A stretch of DNA of 9,171 nucleotides from an uncultured Bacteroidota bacterium. Lineage in GTDB: Bacteria; Bacteroidota; Bacteroidia; Chitinophagales; Chitinophagaceae. The notes under the pieces are model-generated. The model was not told where the DNA came from. It saw only the letters and a program-made list of their open reading frames with translations, and made no database searches. The DNA lies in the NCBI GenBank assembly GCA_903933995.1, contig CAIZMD010000279.1:1-9171 (forward strand). Direction: 5' to 3'. Position 1 is the stretch's first letter. Each line of letters starts with the position of its first letter. The translations under genes and the position numbers were made by a program. Below, piece by piece: positions 1-7,282 of this stretch.

Positions 1-2115
1 CATATTGTAAAACAAAAATGCCCATTTATCTGCTTCTGCCTTAATTACCTGTTCGGTTGATCTTCCAGAACCATGACCTGCCTTGGTTTCTATGCGAATC
101 AAGACCGGATTTTCTCCTTGATGATTGGCCTGTTGGGTAGCCGTAAATTTAAAGCTGTGAGCAGGTACCACACGGTCATCATGATCGGCTGTCATGACCA
201 AGGTTGCAGGATAAGCAGTGTTGGGTTTGAAATTATGAATGGGAGAATAAGCCTTAAGATATTCAAACATTTCTTTGTTGTCTTCCGATGTGCCATAGTC
301 ATAAGCCCATCCTGCCCCAGCAGTAAACTTGTGGTAGCGGAGCATATCCATAACCCCAACAAAAGGAAAAGCAACTTTGGCAATACCAGGTTCGCGTGTA
401 ATACAAGCACCTACCAACAAACCACCATTTGACTCTCCTTGTATGGCAAGTGTTGCCCTGCTACAGTATTTGTTTTCTACCAAGTATTTGGCCGCGGCGC
501 TAAAATCGTCAAAAACATTTTGCTTGTTTAACTTGGTACCTGCCAAATGCCATTCTTCTCCATACTCACCACCACCACGCAAATTAGCTACCGCATAAAT
601 ACCACCATTTTCTAAGAGAATAATATCACTAGTGCTAAAATAAGGGGTAATGTTTACGGAGAATCCACCATAGCCATACAATAGAGTAGGGTTGGTTCCG
701 TCTAATTTAATCCCCTTCTTATGCGTGATGATCATGGGAATTTTAGTGCCATCTTTTGAAGTATAAAAGACCTGGTTAGATTCATAATCCTCAGACTTGA
801 ATTTGACACCAGAATTTTTGTACACTTCAGTTTTGCCTGTGGCGATGTCCATTTTGTAAATAGTAGAAGGACTGATATAAGAGCTATAGGTAAAATACAA
901 TTCCTTGTCTGCTTTCTTGCCTGAGAATCCATAGGCAGAACCCAAACCCGGTAAGGCTATTTCTCTAATTTGTTTTCCAGTCAAATCATATTGGAAAACC
1001 TTGGTAATAGCGTCTTTGAGGTAACTACAATAAATTTGACCACCTGAACTTGAAACGGAAAGCACTTCTTTTTGTTCTGGAATCAAGGTTTTCCAATTGG
1101 CTGGTGCTGGTTGCGCAATAGGAGCTACTACCATTTTCCCTTTGGGTGCGTTTAGATCAGTTTGAATATAAAAATATTGGTCGTCTACGGTAAGAATTCC
1201 GGATTGGTTTTTCATATTGTCTACAACCGTAACAATAGGAGAAGGTTTTGACAAATCTTGTACATACACTTCCGAACCATAGGTACTATTGGCCGCGTAA
1301 ATGATTAACCAACGCTCATTTTCAGAAACTTCTGCTCCAATATATCTTCTAGGTGTAGTAGTTCCACCAAATACCAGTTGGTCCTGGCTTTGTTTATTTC
1401 CCAGTTGATGAAAGAAAAGTTTGTGCTGATCAGTTTTACCTGCTAATTGACTTCCTTCTTTTGGTTTGTCATAGCTACTATAATAAATACCCTCATTCTT
1501 TTTCCAAGCAATACCACTAAACTTAACATCAATTAAAGTGTCTCCAATTTGTTGTTTGGTAATAGCATTAATAATGATCAATTTTCTCCAATCGCTTCCG
1601 CCTTCAGAAATTTGATAAGCAGCCAAAGAACCATCTTTTGAAAAACTAACACCGGCTAAGGAGGTTGTTCCATTGGCAGAAAAACTGTTTGGGTCTAGAA
1701 ATACTTCTGCTTCTTGACTGCCATTTTTCTGACGATATAAAACGGATTGATTTTGTAATCCTGTTTTCTTGTAAAAATAAATATAGTCTCCCTCGTGTGA
1801 TGGCGCAGAATAACTATCGTAATTCCACAGTTCTTCTAGTCTTTGGTGAATAGAGGATCTAAATGGAATTTGATTCAAATAATCAGTAGTTACTTTATTT
1901 TGAGCCGCAACCCATTGTTTGGTATTTTCTGCTGTATCATTTTCTAACCATCTATAAGGATCAGGCACGGCAGTTCCAAAATATTGATCAACAGTGCTGT
2001 CTTTTACTGTATTGGGGTAGGTCACAGGTATAGTTTTAAAATTTGTTTTTGACTGTTGGGTATTACAGCCAAGTGCAATAAAAGACAACAATAACAAGCA
2101 ATGAGTGATTTTCAT
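1..2115 (-). CDS. Prolyl oligopeptidase (family S9A), lipoprotein, 3' end cut by window edge
   Basis: Serine peptidase that cleaves after proline in short peptides. The frame is open for 705 codons from the ATG at 2115 to base 1 with no stop, and only the last few residues are missing. Residues 1-16 form a lipoprotein signal (MKITHC, a Leu-rich core, then ALG) before Cys17, so it is probably tethered to the outer membrane facing the periplasm; no acidic surface-export signal follows the Cys. PDPYRWLEN (51-59) is the family's N-terminal motif, then comes the beta-propeller region, then the alpha/beta-hydrolase domain. That domain has YGYGGFS with the likely oxyanion Tyr482, LRGGGEYG, the nucleophile Ser562, Asp646 and Arg648 in ADHDDRVVP, and His681 in KAGHGSG. 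The nucleophile motif reads GESNGG where the family normally has GGSNGG. The start lies 22 bases after the dehydrogenase stop, so the two are probably co-transcribed. The family call is near certain; the natural substrate is unknown. Confidence 0.96.
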   Translation of the reverse strand, partial: MKITHCLLLLSFIALGCNTQQSKTNFKTIPVTYPNTVKDSTVDQYFGTAVPDPYRWLENDTAENTKQWVAAQNKVTTDYLNQIPFRSSIHQRLEELWNYDSYSAPSHEGDYIYFYKKTGLQNQSVLYRQKNGSQEAEVFLDPNSFSANGTTSLAGVSFSKDGSLAAYQISEGGSDWRKLIIINAITKQQIGDTLIDVKFSGIAWKKNEGIYYSSYDKPKEGSQLAGKTDQHKLFFHQLGNKQSQDQLVFGGTTTPRRYIGAEVSENERWLIIYAANSTYGSEVYVQDLSKPSPIVTVVDNMKNQSGILTVDDQYFYIQTDLNAPKGKMVVAPIAQPAPANWKTLIPEQKEVLSVSSSGGQIYCSYLKDAITKVFQYDLTGKQIREIALPGLGSAYGFSGKKADKELYFTYSSYISPSTIYKMDIATGKTEVYKNSGVKFKSEDYESNQVFYTSKDGTKIPMIITHKKGIKLDGTNPTLLYGYGGFSVNITPYFSTSDIILLENGGIYAVANLRGGGEYGEEWHLAGTKLNKQNVFDDFSAAAKYLVENKYCSRATLAIQGESNGGLLVGACITREPGIAKVAFPFVGVMDMLRYHKFTAGAGWAYDYGTSEDNKEMFEYLKAYSPIHNFKPNTAYPATLVMTADHDDRVVPAHSFKFTATQQANHQGENPVLIRIETKAGHGSGRSTEQVIKAEADKWAFLFYNM

Positions 2116-2137
2116 GTTGAATGGTTGTGGTAATGAA

Positions 2138-3181
2138 TTAAAGTGTAATAACTGTTTTAGATGCATGACTTGCCGCTGCTGCTGCAATGATTTGCATGAC
2201 TTGAATGCCATCTTTAGAAGTCACGGGCATTGCTTTGTCTAGGCTAATGGCTTGACCTACTGCATGGTAATAATCTGCATAATTACCTGTAAGTGTTGGT
2301 ATTCTTTCGCGAATGCATACACCATCTTTTTCTGTATGTAACAAACCCTGTTCTGCAATGGGCTCTGTTCCCCAGTCTGGTTTATTGGGTTTTTCGTTGG
2401 CTACCAAATCTACTTCCTGTACATCAGCCCTAGATTTATGAAAAGAACCTAAACTTCCATGAATCACATAGGATGGGAAGGGTTCTCTCACTTGGTATCC
2501 AGATTTTAATCTAACCCTTAGTTGCGGGTAGTATAGTAAAATTTCAAAATAGTCATCTACTTGTGAGCCTCTTCTGGTAATTCTTAGATCAGCAAATACG
2601 GCTTCTGGCATGCCAAAAAGTACCAATGCTTGGTCTATTAAATGTGGGCCTAGATCATACAAAACGCCTGCACCAGGTCCCGGAAGCTCTTTGTGTAATT
2701 TGGGGCTTAGTTCTTCTTTAAATCTGTCAAAATGGATTTCTGCTTCTACTATATTACCCAATAAGCCTTGGTCAATCACCTGCTTTACAGTTTTAAAATC
2801 AGAGTCCCATCTTCTGTTCTGAAATACGGATAATTTCAATCCCTTCTCCTTGGCAATTTGATCTAATTCCTTGGCTTCTTCCAAAGTATTGGTAAATGCT
2901 TTTTCTACCACTGCGTGTTTTCCTGCAAGTAGGGTTTTCTTGCAATATTCATAGTGGGTATAAGTAGGTGTATTAACAATGACCAAATCAATATTGGCAT
3001 CTTCCAATACTTCTTCTAAAGAACGGTAAATCCGAATGGAAGGATAAAATTCTAAGGAAGCGCTGCTGGTTCTTTCCCATATACCCACCAACTCAAATTG
3101 AGGGTCCAATGCAAGGAAAGGGGCGTGAAATACGCGCCCAGACATGCCAAAAGAAAGGATGGCAGTACGAATACTTTTCAT
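2138..3181 (-). CDS. Gfo/Idh/MocA oxidoreductase, IolW/YdgJ type (scyllo-inositol dehydrogenase-like)
   Basis: Cytosolic NAD(P)-dependent dehydrogenase of a sugar or inositol. The ATG at 3181 is chosen (MKSIRTAILSFGMSG, 347 residues) because the Rossmann strand begins straight after it; an in-frame TTG at 3211 would add ten residues unlike the family. The order is nucleotide-binding motif at about 10-15, NTPTYTHYEY, the catalytic-Lys region VVEKAF (Lys94), SVFQNRRWDSDF, then the C-terminal domain with YDLGPHLIDQ (Asp176, His180, Asp183). From memory, the overall sequence follows E. coli YdgJ and B. subtilis IolW closely, including RRWDSDF, HFDRF and the GNY-YY motif near the end. Two positions depart from the family: Ser replaces the first Gly of GxGxxG, and the usual (E/D)KP is EKA. 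It follows the GH30 gene by 50 bases and precedes the peptidase by 22. The exact substrate cannot be read from sequence. Confidence 0.93.
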   Translation of the reverse strand: MKSIRTAILSFGMSGRVFHAPFLALDPQFELVGIWERTSSASLEFYPSIRIYRSLEEVLEDANIDLVIVNTPTYTHYEYCKKTLLAGKHAVVEKAFTNTLEEAKELDQIAKEKGLKLSVFQNRRWDSDFKTVKQVIDQGLLGNIVEAEIHFDRFKEELSPKLHKELPGPGAGVLYDLGPHLIDQALVLFGMPEAVFADLRITRRGSQVDDYFEILLYYPQLRVRLKSGYQVREPFPSYVIHGSLGSFHKSRADVQEVDLVANEKPNKPDWGTEPIAEQGLLHTEKDGVCIRERIPTLTGNYADYYHAVGQAISLDKAMPVTSKDGIQVMQIIAAAAASHASKTVITL

Positions 3182-3196
3182 GAGTGTTGCTTTACT

Positions 3197-3204
3197 CAAA
3201 TATA
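3197..3204 (-). promoter_or_regulatory. Candidate Bacteroidota -7 box ahead of the dehydrogenase gene
   Basis: The minus strand reads TATATTTG here, an exact match to the Bacteroidota -7 consensus TAnnTTTG, ending 15 bases before the ATG at 3181. No TTTG -33 box is found 19-20 bases upstream (the bases there read ATGA or GATG), which weakens the call. If real, the dehydrogenase and peptidase could be transcribed separately from the GH30 gene with a very short leader. Confidence 0.35.
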
Positions 3205-3231
3205 CTGGCAATTTTTAATGAATTCATCGGT

Positions 3232-4692
3232 CTATTCTACTACCAATGTTTGAATAGAATGAGGTTGGCTTGTATATGCAACCGCTTTATTTCCAATACC
3301 CATATGGTAGGGGATGGATTCATTGCTTTGGTTCATCACCACCACTATAATGCTACCATCTGTGTTTTTAAAGGCAGTAGTTAACAATTGTCCCCTGCTG
3401 GTTGAGCTGATAATTCTTTTGGCTCCTGGTCTGATAAATTTTGAAAAATGTCCAATATAATAGTAGGAGTTCAAGTAGGTTAATTCACCGGTTTTGGTGT
3501 CTGCGTGTACTGGCGCAAAACAAAAATTGCCTACATGGTTGGGCCCACCTCTTTCATCTAATAATACATTCCAATCCGTCCAACCCACTGTGCCATTGTT
3601 AAAATCATTGATCAAGGATCTTCCATAGGTTTCACCCCATTTCCAGTCATTGATTTTTTTAATATCATAACTTTCAGCACAACCTTCTGTAAAGATTAAA
3701 TTGGTTTTAGGGAAAGCCTCGTTTACACGCCTAACATTGTCAAATAACTTTCCGCCTCCAGTCCAGTCTTCATACCAGTGAAAACCTATACCCCAAACAT
3801 ATTTGGCAGCATTAGGGTCACTTAAGATAGTATTGGCTCTTTGATAGAGTAAGTCTCTATTATGGTCCCAGGCGATCAACTTTTTATCGGCTAGGCCTGA
3901 GCGGGTAAGTGTTGGTCCTAAAAAGTTTTTGATAAAATCTCTTTCTTCTTCCGCAGTATACAAACATGATTCCCAACGTTGTTTGGCCATGGGTTCATTT
4001 TGTACACTCAATCCCCAAACTGGAATATTTAATTTTTGCAAACTATAGATATACTTCACATAATAATTTGACCATGACTGGTAATAAGCCGGTAATAATT
4101 TGCCACCTTGTAACATGGAATGATTGTCCTTCATCCAAGCTGGGGGGCTCCAGGGACTCACAAATAAGGTTAGTTTTCCGCCCGCAGCTGCAATGGCTTG
4201 TTTGATAAAGGGAATCTTATATTTTAGGTCATGAGCAATATTGAATGACTTTAGATCCTTATCGTTCTCTGTAACATAGGTATAACTATCGCTAGAAAAA
4301 TCACAACTATTAATATTGGTTCTTGCCAGGGTATAACCAATCCCGTTCTGCTTTCCATATAGTTTATCCAATAACTCAGCTTGTTTGTTCTTAGGCAGTT
4401 TTGCAAAAGTTTCTGCAGAAGCATCTGTAAGCGCACCACCAATGCCTACAAAGGTTTGAAAGCTTTTATTGGGGTCTACAAATATGGCCGGTTCCGTTTC
4501 AAAGGGTTGACCATAAGGGCTAAAAGCCAGTGTAGCAGTTTTGCTCAATCTGAAACTGCTATTTTCAGCCGTGGTATACACGGTCACTTGCGGTGTTTTT
4601 GATTGGCTAGTTACAGGGACTGTAATGGTTTTTGGTTGAAAAGGCATGGCAAAAACAGCAATACCTAAAGCGGTTAATAGTGGCTGATTCAT
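3232..4692 (-). CDS. GH30 family glycoside hydrolase (glucosylceramidase / beta-1,6-glucanase-like)
   Basis: Retaining beta-glycosidase with a (beta/alpha)8 barrel and a side beta-sandwich. From the ATG at 4692 the protein is 486 residues. An in-frame TTG at 4698 would add two residues, and an in-frame stop lies just beyond it at 4702-4704. The N-terminus is a hydrophobic export-like segment (about 4-17) without the usual positive charge, so secretion is probable but the signal is weak. Barrel motifs in order are GIGGALTDASAE (about 83-94), ARTNINSCDF, SPWSPPAWMK, SVQNEP with acid/base Glu233, WDHNRD, GFHWYEDW, FTEGC with nucleophile Glu336, and GWTDWNVLLDERGGPN. GHFSKFIRPGAKR then leads into the C-terminal beta-sandwich (about 405-486). 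The layout resembles human acid glucosylceramidase and bacterial GH30 subfamilies 1 and 3; I cannot decide between them. It lies between the DoxX-like and dehydrogenase genes. No SusC/SusD genes are nearby. Confidence 0.95.
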   Translation of the reverse strand: MNQPLLTALGIAVFAMPFQPKTITVPVTSQSKTPQVTVYTTAENSSFRLSKTATLAFSPYGQPFETEPAIFVDPNKSFQTFVGIGGALTDASAETFAKLPKNKQAELLDKLYGKQNGIGYTLARTNINSCDFSSDSYTYVTENDKDLKSFNIAHDLKYKIPFIKQAIAAAGGKLTLFVSPWSPPAWMKDNHSMLQGGKLLPAYYQSWSNYYVKYIYSLQKLNIPVWGLSVQNEPMAKQRWESCLYTAEEERDFIKNFLGPTLTRSGLADKKLIAWDHNRDLLYQRANTILSDPNAAKYVWGIGFHWYEDWTGGGKLFDNVRRVNEAFPKTNLIFTEGCAESYDIKKINDWKWGETYGRSLINDFNNGTVGWTDWNVLLDERGGPNHVGNFCFAPVHADTKTGELTYLNSYYYIGHFSKFIRPGAKRIISSTSRGQLLTTAFKNTDGSIIVVVMNQSNESIPYHMGIGNKAVAYTSQPHSIQTLVVE

Positions 4693-4701
4693 GTGCAATC
4701 G

Positions 4702-4731
4702 TTAAAGTAAATGGATACTTAAAATTACAAA
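4702..4731 (-). promoter_or_regulatory. Weak candidate promoter for the GH30 gene
   Basis: On the minus strand TTTG (4731-4728) is followed after 18 bases by TACTTTAA (4709-4702), which matches TAnnTT of the Bacteroidota -7 box but ends in AA instead of TG. The -7 box ends nine bases before the ATG at 4692. Such patterns arise often in AT-rich DNA, so this is only a suggestion; read-through from the DoxX-like gene 71 bases upstream is equally likely. Confidence 0.25.
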
Positions 4732-4763
4732 TAAATCAGCGCATTATCTTATTCCATTTAACC

Positions 4764-6071
4764 TTATCTATTGGCCTCACTAAGCCAATGGAATTGATTC
4801 TCTGACAATTGGAAATGGCGTTTAGATTTTTTCAAAATCAGGTGTAAAGAATCAGCTTGAAACTTGCCCCATAAATAAATGGAACTATCGGCCATTTTGT
4901 ATTTGAATTTGGCAAATGGTAAACTATCTGAACTCGATTTCCTAAATTCCAACATTTTTGAAATACTGTCTTCTTTGATATTAAAATAACCTCGCCCATA
5001 CCTTTGACGGAACTGAGGATCCTTTGATGCAACACTTCCAAAATTGCCTTTTTCCATGATTAGATTCTGCCACCTTAATGTATCTGTGATTAAAGCGGGT
5101 ATGGTATCTTGGTTGCGAACAAACACAGGTATATCGTAAACACCAGAGGCAATGGGTTTGGAATCAGCTTGTTTTTTTTCTTGTTGATAACTGTCATATG
5201 CTTGGTAAAAAGGGATAACCATGATGATCACAAAAAAAGCCAACTTTAATACCCATCTTCCAATTTTTTTCCATTTTTTATTGGCCATCCATTCCCAAGA
5301 TTGATTGGACTCTACAGGTTGATTCAACACAAAAAATGCCAACATCCTTTTAACATCATGTAGTAACAAGAAGATGCTTGCAAGAAACAGATTCATGGAA
5401 TAAATCTTAACGGGAATATCATAGCAAAGATTGAGCATCATCACATTGAGAAAAACACCGCATGCCATGAAGATGCCTATATTAACTGTTTTTCGGTTGA
5501 ATAGAAATAGAGCAGTTAAAACTTCTAGTATACCAGAGAAAGTTTCATAGGGATGGGAATAGCCAATAAACATCCAAGAAAAACGCATGGGTAAAAAATC
5601 GCCCAGTGGCGTTGCCATTTGACTAAGTAATGGATAGGGCATTTGTAAGGGAAAGACTTTCAAGACGCCATATGTCATGGCAATCATAGCCAAACTATAC
5701 CTAACTAAAATCCGCAACCAGTATTCCCATTTTTCAAAGCTTTTGGTTTTTCTATCTAGGATGGCCCATATAAAACCTCCCAGTAATGCTACTAGTATAA
5801 TGCTAAACTGTTGTGCCCATCCAAAAGAAGTATCGCCACTACCGTTGGGATAAACCAATACTTCTTTTATATGAAATAATGATTTGTTTAGACCCTGAAC
5901 TATCCATTCCAAAAAGTCTGTCCAATAGTGCAAGACATAGTATGTACCTGGAATCTGTTGTATATATGACCAAGGTTCAAATAAGAAGAAGAAATAAATA
6001 GCACTAATGCGGAATAACAATTTTCTGAGAAAGGTCCAGTCTTTCTCTAAGCTATTTTGGGTTAGCTCCAT
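4764..6071 (-). CDS. DoxX-like multi-pass membrane protein with C-terminal soluble domain
   Basis: Integral membrane protein of 435 residues with unknown activity. Seven hydrophobic segments are visible at about 19-34, 88-105, 121-139, 178-192, 196-214, 224-238 and 273-291. The middle part has the feel of the DoxX family: RYSLAMIAMTYGVLKVFPLQ, a conserved-looking stretch around GYSHPYETFSGILEVLTALF, and an NVMMLNLCYDIPVKIYS loop. Residues 292-435 form a polar tail with alternating short beta-like stretches and aromatics, ending in FHWLSEANR. I recall Bacteroidota and Acidobacteria DoxX-annotated proteins of this length with a similar ending, but this is from memory. DoxX proteins have been linked to thiol or redox chemistry at the membrane, which may not apply here. 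The start is the ATG at 6071, the first gene after the hairpin-rich spacer. The GH30 gene follows after 71 bases, so the two may be co-transcribed. The membrane call is firm; the DoxX relation is likely. Confidence 0.8.
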   Translation of the reverse strand: MELTQNSLEKDWTFLRKLLFRISAIYFFFLFEPWSYIQQIPGTYYVLHYWTDFLEWIVQGLNKSLFHIKEVLVYPNGSGDTSFGWAQQFSIILVALLGGFIWAILDRKTKSFEKWEYWLRILVRYSLAMIAMTYGVLKVFPLQMPYPLLSQMATPLGDFLPMRFSWMFIGYSHPYETFSGILEVLTALFLFNRKTVNIGIFMACGVFLNVMMLNLCYDIPVKIYSMNLFLASIFLLLHDVKRMLAFFVLNQPVESNQSWEWMANKKWKKIGRWVLKLAFFVIIMVIPFYQAYDSYQQEKKQADSKPIASGVYDIPVFVRNQDTIPALITDTLRWQNLIMEKGNFGSVASKDPQFRQRYGRGYFNIKEDSISKMLEFRKSSSDSLPFAKFKYKMADSSIYLWGKFQADSLHLILKKSKRHFQLSENQFHWLSEANR

Positions 6072-6130
6072 ATATAGGGATTTATAATAGTAAGATAATA
6101 AATTCTTTTATTCCACTAAACCTATATAAA

Positions 6131-6168
6131 ACAAAGTGCGGCATAGATTCTATGCCGCAACTTTTTTT
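6131..6168 (-). terminator. Hairpin terminator downstream of the ChaN-like gene
   Basis: A perfect ten-base-pair stem (6137-6146 with 6150-6159, loop ATT) is extended by four A/T-rich pairs past a one-base bulge. The minus strand continues as CTTTGTTTT and the plus strand as CTTTTTTT, so it could stop transcription in both directions. On the minus strand it would end ChaN-gene transcripts before the DoxX-like gene. No plus-strand gene reads into it within the window. Confidence 0.55.
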
Positions 6169-6263
6169 AGGCTAAAAGCCTACCTCCCCCCGGAGTGTGA
6201 ATTTTCATTCACAGAACAAATCTACTGTAAGAAAAGATGCTAATGATACCCCCAAGTGGGTAT
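6168..6263. other. Cluster of further small hairpins in the intergenic spacer
   Basis: Beyond the terminator hairpin, four more short inverted repeats follow. They are 6168-6173 with 6177-6182 (six pairs, loop AAA), 6184-6187 with 6192-6195 (four pairs, loop CCCC), 6196-6202 with 6207-6213 (seven pairs, loop TTTC), and 6246-6251 with 6258-6263 (six pairs, then a short T run on the plus strand). The first three abut almost end to end. The only ORFs I noticed here are trivial (about 13 codons). On the minus strand this is the 3' region of the ChaN-like gene; it might be a structured 3' UTR, a processed RNA or a decayed repeat. Confidence 0.45.
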
Positions 6264-6290
6264 TTTTATGAACGGAGTTTTTAAATTTTA

Positions 6291-7145
6291 TCAATAAGTG
6301 TTGGTCATATCAGCATCCACACAAATGATATAATCTGCCTTTCCTTTGTTCTCTGCTAATAAGGTTTTGATGTCTTTTTGCGAAACCGTAGTAATGGTTG
6401 CAATTTTAATGTTGGGACTTTTATTTTTCAAGTACCAATTAATTCCTTCATAGTTTTCACTATGGTATGAACCATTATAATGAATAAATAAGGCGCCTGG
6501 TTTAGCATTCGCTAATATAAAATGCGCCATGGTAGCATCTTTAATAGCCTGTGCTTTTGGCAAATTTTCGCCCCCATGACCGCCCATCATGGCTATCATG
6601 TTTTTATAACCTGGTAGGTTGGCATCATAGGCAATGGGTAGGGGAGCAATCCAAGATTTTTCTTTGGCAGAAAGCGTGTCTAATGCTTGAAATCCGCCCT
6701 TGGCAACCAGGGATGCATATTTTCTTGGAACATTGGTTGCAGCAAAAACTATTTTTTGCTCTTTTGCAAAATTGACCAATGGGGCATAATCAGTAGGATA
6801 ATTTTTCCAGAGTCTAGCAGCGGAATCTAGCCCCTTGGCACTAATGCTGCCACTCAAATAATTATTTAGGGCTGCTTGATTGTCCTGTTCAAACATTTCA
6901 GCACCTAGCACCAAACTTTTTAGACTCTGACAATCTTTGGTAACACTTAATTGCAACCAATGGGCAATAGCATTATTGTGGTATTCACCAAACAACACCA
7001 CGTCCTGTTCTACCAATTGCTTGATCATTTTTTGGTAGGAGACTTTTTTCCCTTTGCTATTGTATAAAATATAAGCTGGTTTTTGTTGTGCCATCAAGCC
7101 TCCAAAAATCAGTAACAGTATTTGTGTTAAAACAATCTTTCTCAT
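6291..7145 (-). CDS. Secreted ChaN-like protein (haem-binding uptake, Tiki superfamily)
   Basis: Exported protein of 284 residues. Residues 1-19 are a clear type I signal peptide (MRKIV, Leu/Ile core, GGLMA then Gln-Gln). The mature part matches the ChaN family: LFGEYHNN (51-58, with Glu54 and His56), GAEMFEQDNQ (81-90), NYPTDYAPLVNFAKEQ (115-130), AATNVPRKYASLVAKGG (135-151), QAIKDATMAHFI (199-210) and IHYNGSYHSENYEGINWYL (221-239). Campylobacter ChaN binds haem and is an iron-regulated surface lipoprotein, while the related Tiki/TraB fold includes metalloproteases. Here the anchor is a cleavable signal rather than a lipobox, so a soluble periplasmic protein is expected. No TonB receptor or haem gene is adjacent, so a haem role is inferred from the family only. 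It is divergent from the small membrane-protein gene, and a hairpin terminator lies downstream. Confidence 0.88.
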   Translation of the reverse strand: MRKIVLTQILLLIFGGLMAQQKPAYILYNSKGKKVSYQKMIKQLVEQDVVLFGEYHNNAIAHWLQLSVTKDCQSLKSLVLGAEMFEQDNQAALNNYLSGSISAKGLDSAARLWKNYPTDYAPLVNFAKEQKIVFAATNVPRKYASLVAKGGFQALDTLSAKEKSWIAPLPIAYDANLPGYKNMIAMMGGHGGENLPKAQAIKDATMAHFILANAKPGALFIHYNGSYHSENYEGINWYLKNKSPNIKIATITTVSQKDIKTLLAENKGKADYIICVDADMTNTY

Positions 7146-7282
7146 GCAGTTAAATTACAGAAAAGCAAGCATGCAAACAAATGGATGTATACTTGGGCAA
7201 CTGTAAGTTCTTTTAAAAACCTATTGCAAATTCAGAGATTAACTATTACCTTGTTTTTGATATTCTCCCTAAACAATGTCAT
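7146..7282. promoter_or_regulatory. Divergent promoter region
   Basis: The 137 bases between two divergently transcribed genes must carry both promoters unless transcription comes from further away. For the plus-strand gene, ATTG (7223-7226) and TACCTTGT (7247-7254) are 20 bases apart and loosely fit TTTG-N19/20-TAnnTTTG. For the minus-strand gene, TTTG (7181-7178) and TAATTTAA (7157-7150) are 20 bases apart, which would put the RNA start almost at the ATG. Both are imperfect. No Shine-Dalgarno sequence precedes either start. Confidence 0.4.

Noticed and set aside
73..932. Several short open frames on both strands over the left 1 kb
   Set aside because: All are out of frame with the continuous 705-codon prolyl oligopeptidase frame, whose motifs are intact.
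3182..3211. TTG start for the dehydrogenase at 3211
   Set aside because: The ten added residues do not resemble the family, which begins just before the Rossmann strand; the ATG at 3181 fits exactly, and a -7 promoter box lies inside the extension.
6072..6130. Promoter for the DoxX-like gene
   Set aside because: TAGGTTTA near 6116-6123 on the minus strand resembles the -7 box, but the nearest TTTG is only about seven bases upstream; no properly spaced pair was found.
6246..6268. The hairpin next to the ChaN-like stop as that gene's terminator
   Set aside because: Its T run is on the plus strand; on the minus strand the hairpin is followed by CATTAGC, so it is not a good terminator in the needed direction.
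6072..6290. Tiny ORFs of about 13 codons in the hairpin-rich spacer
   Set aside because: Too short, no initiation signal, and they overlap the stems of the hairpins.
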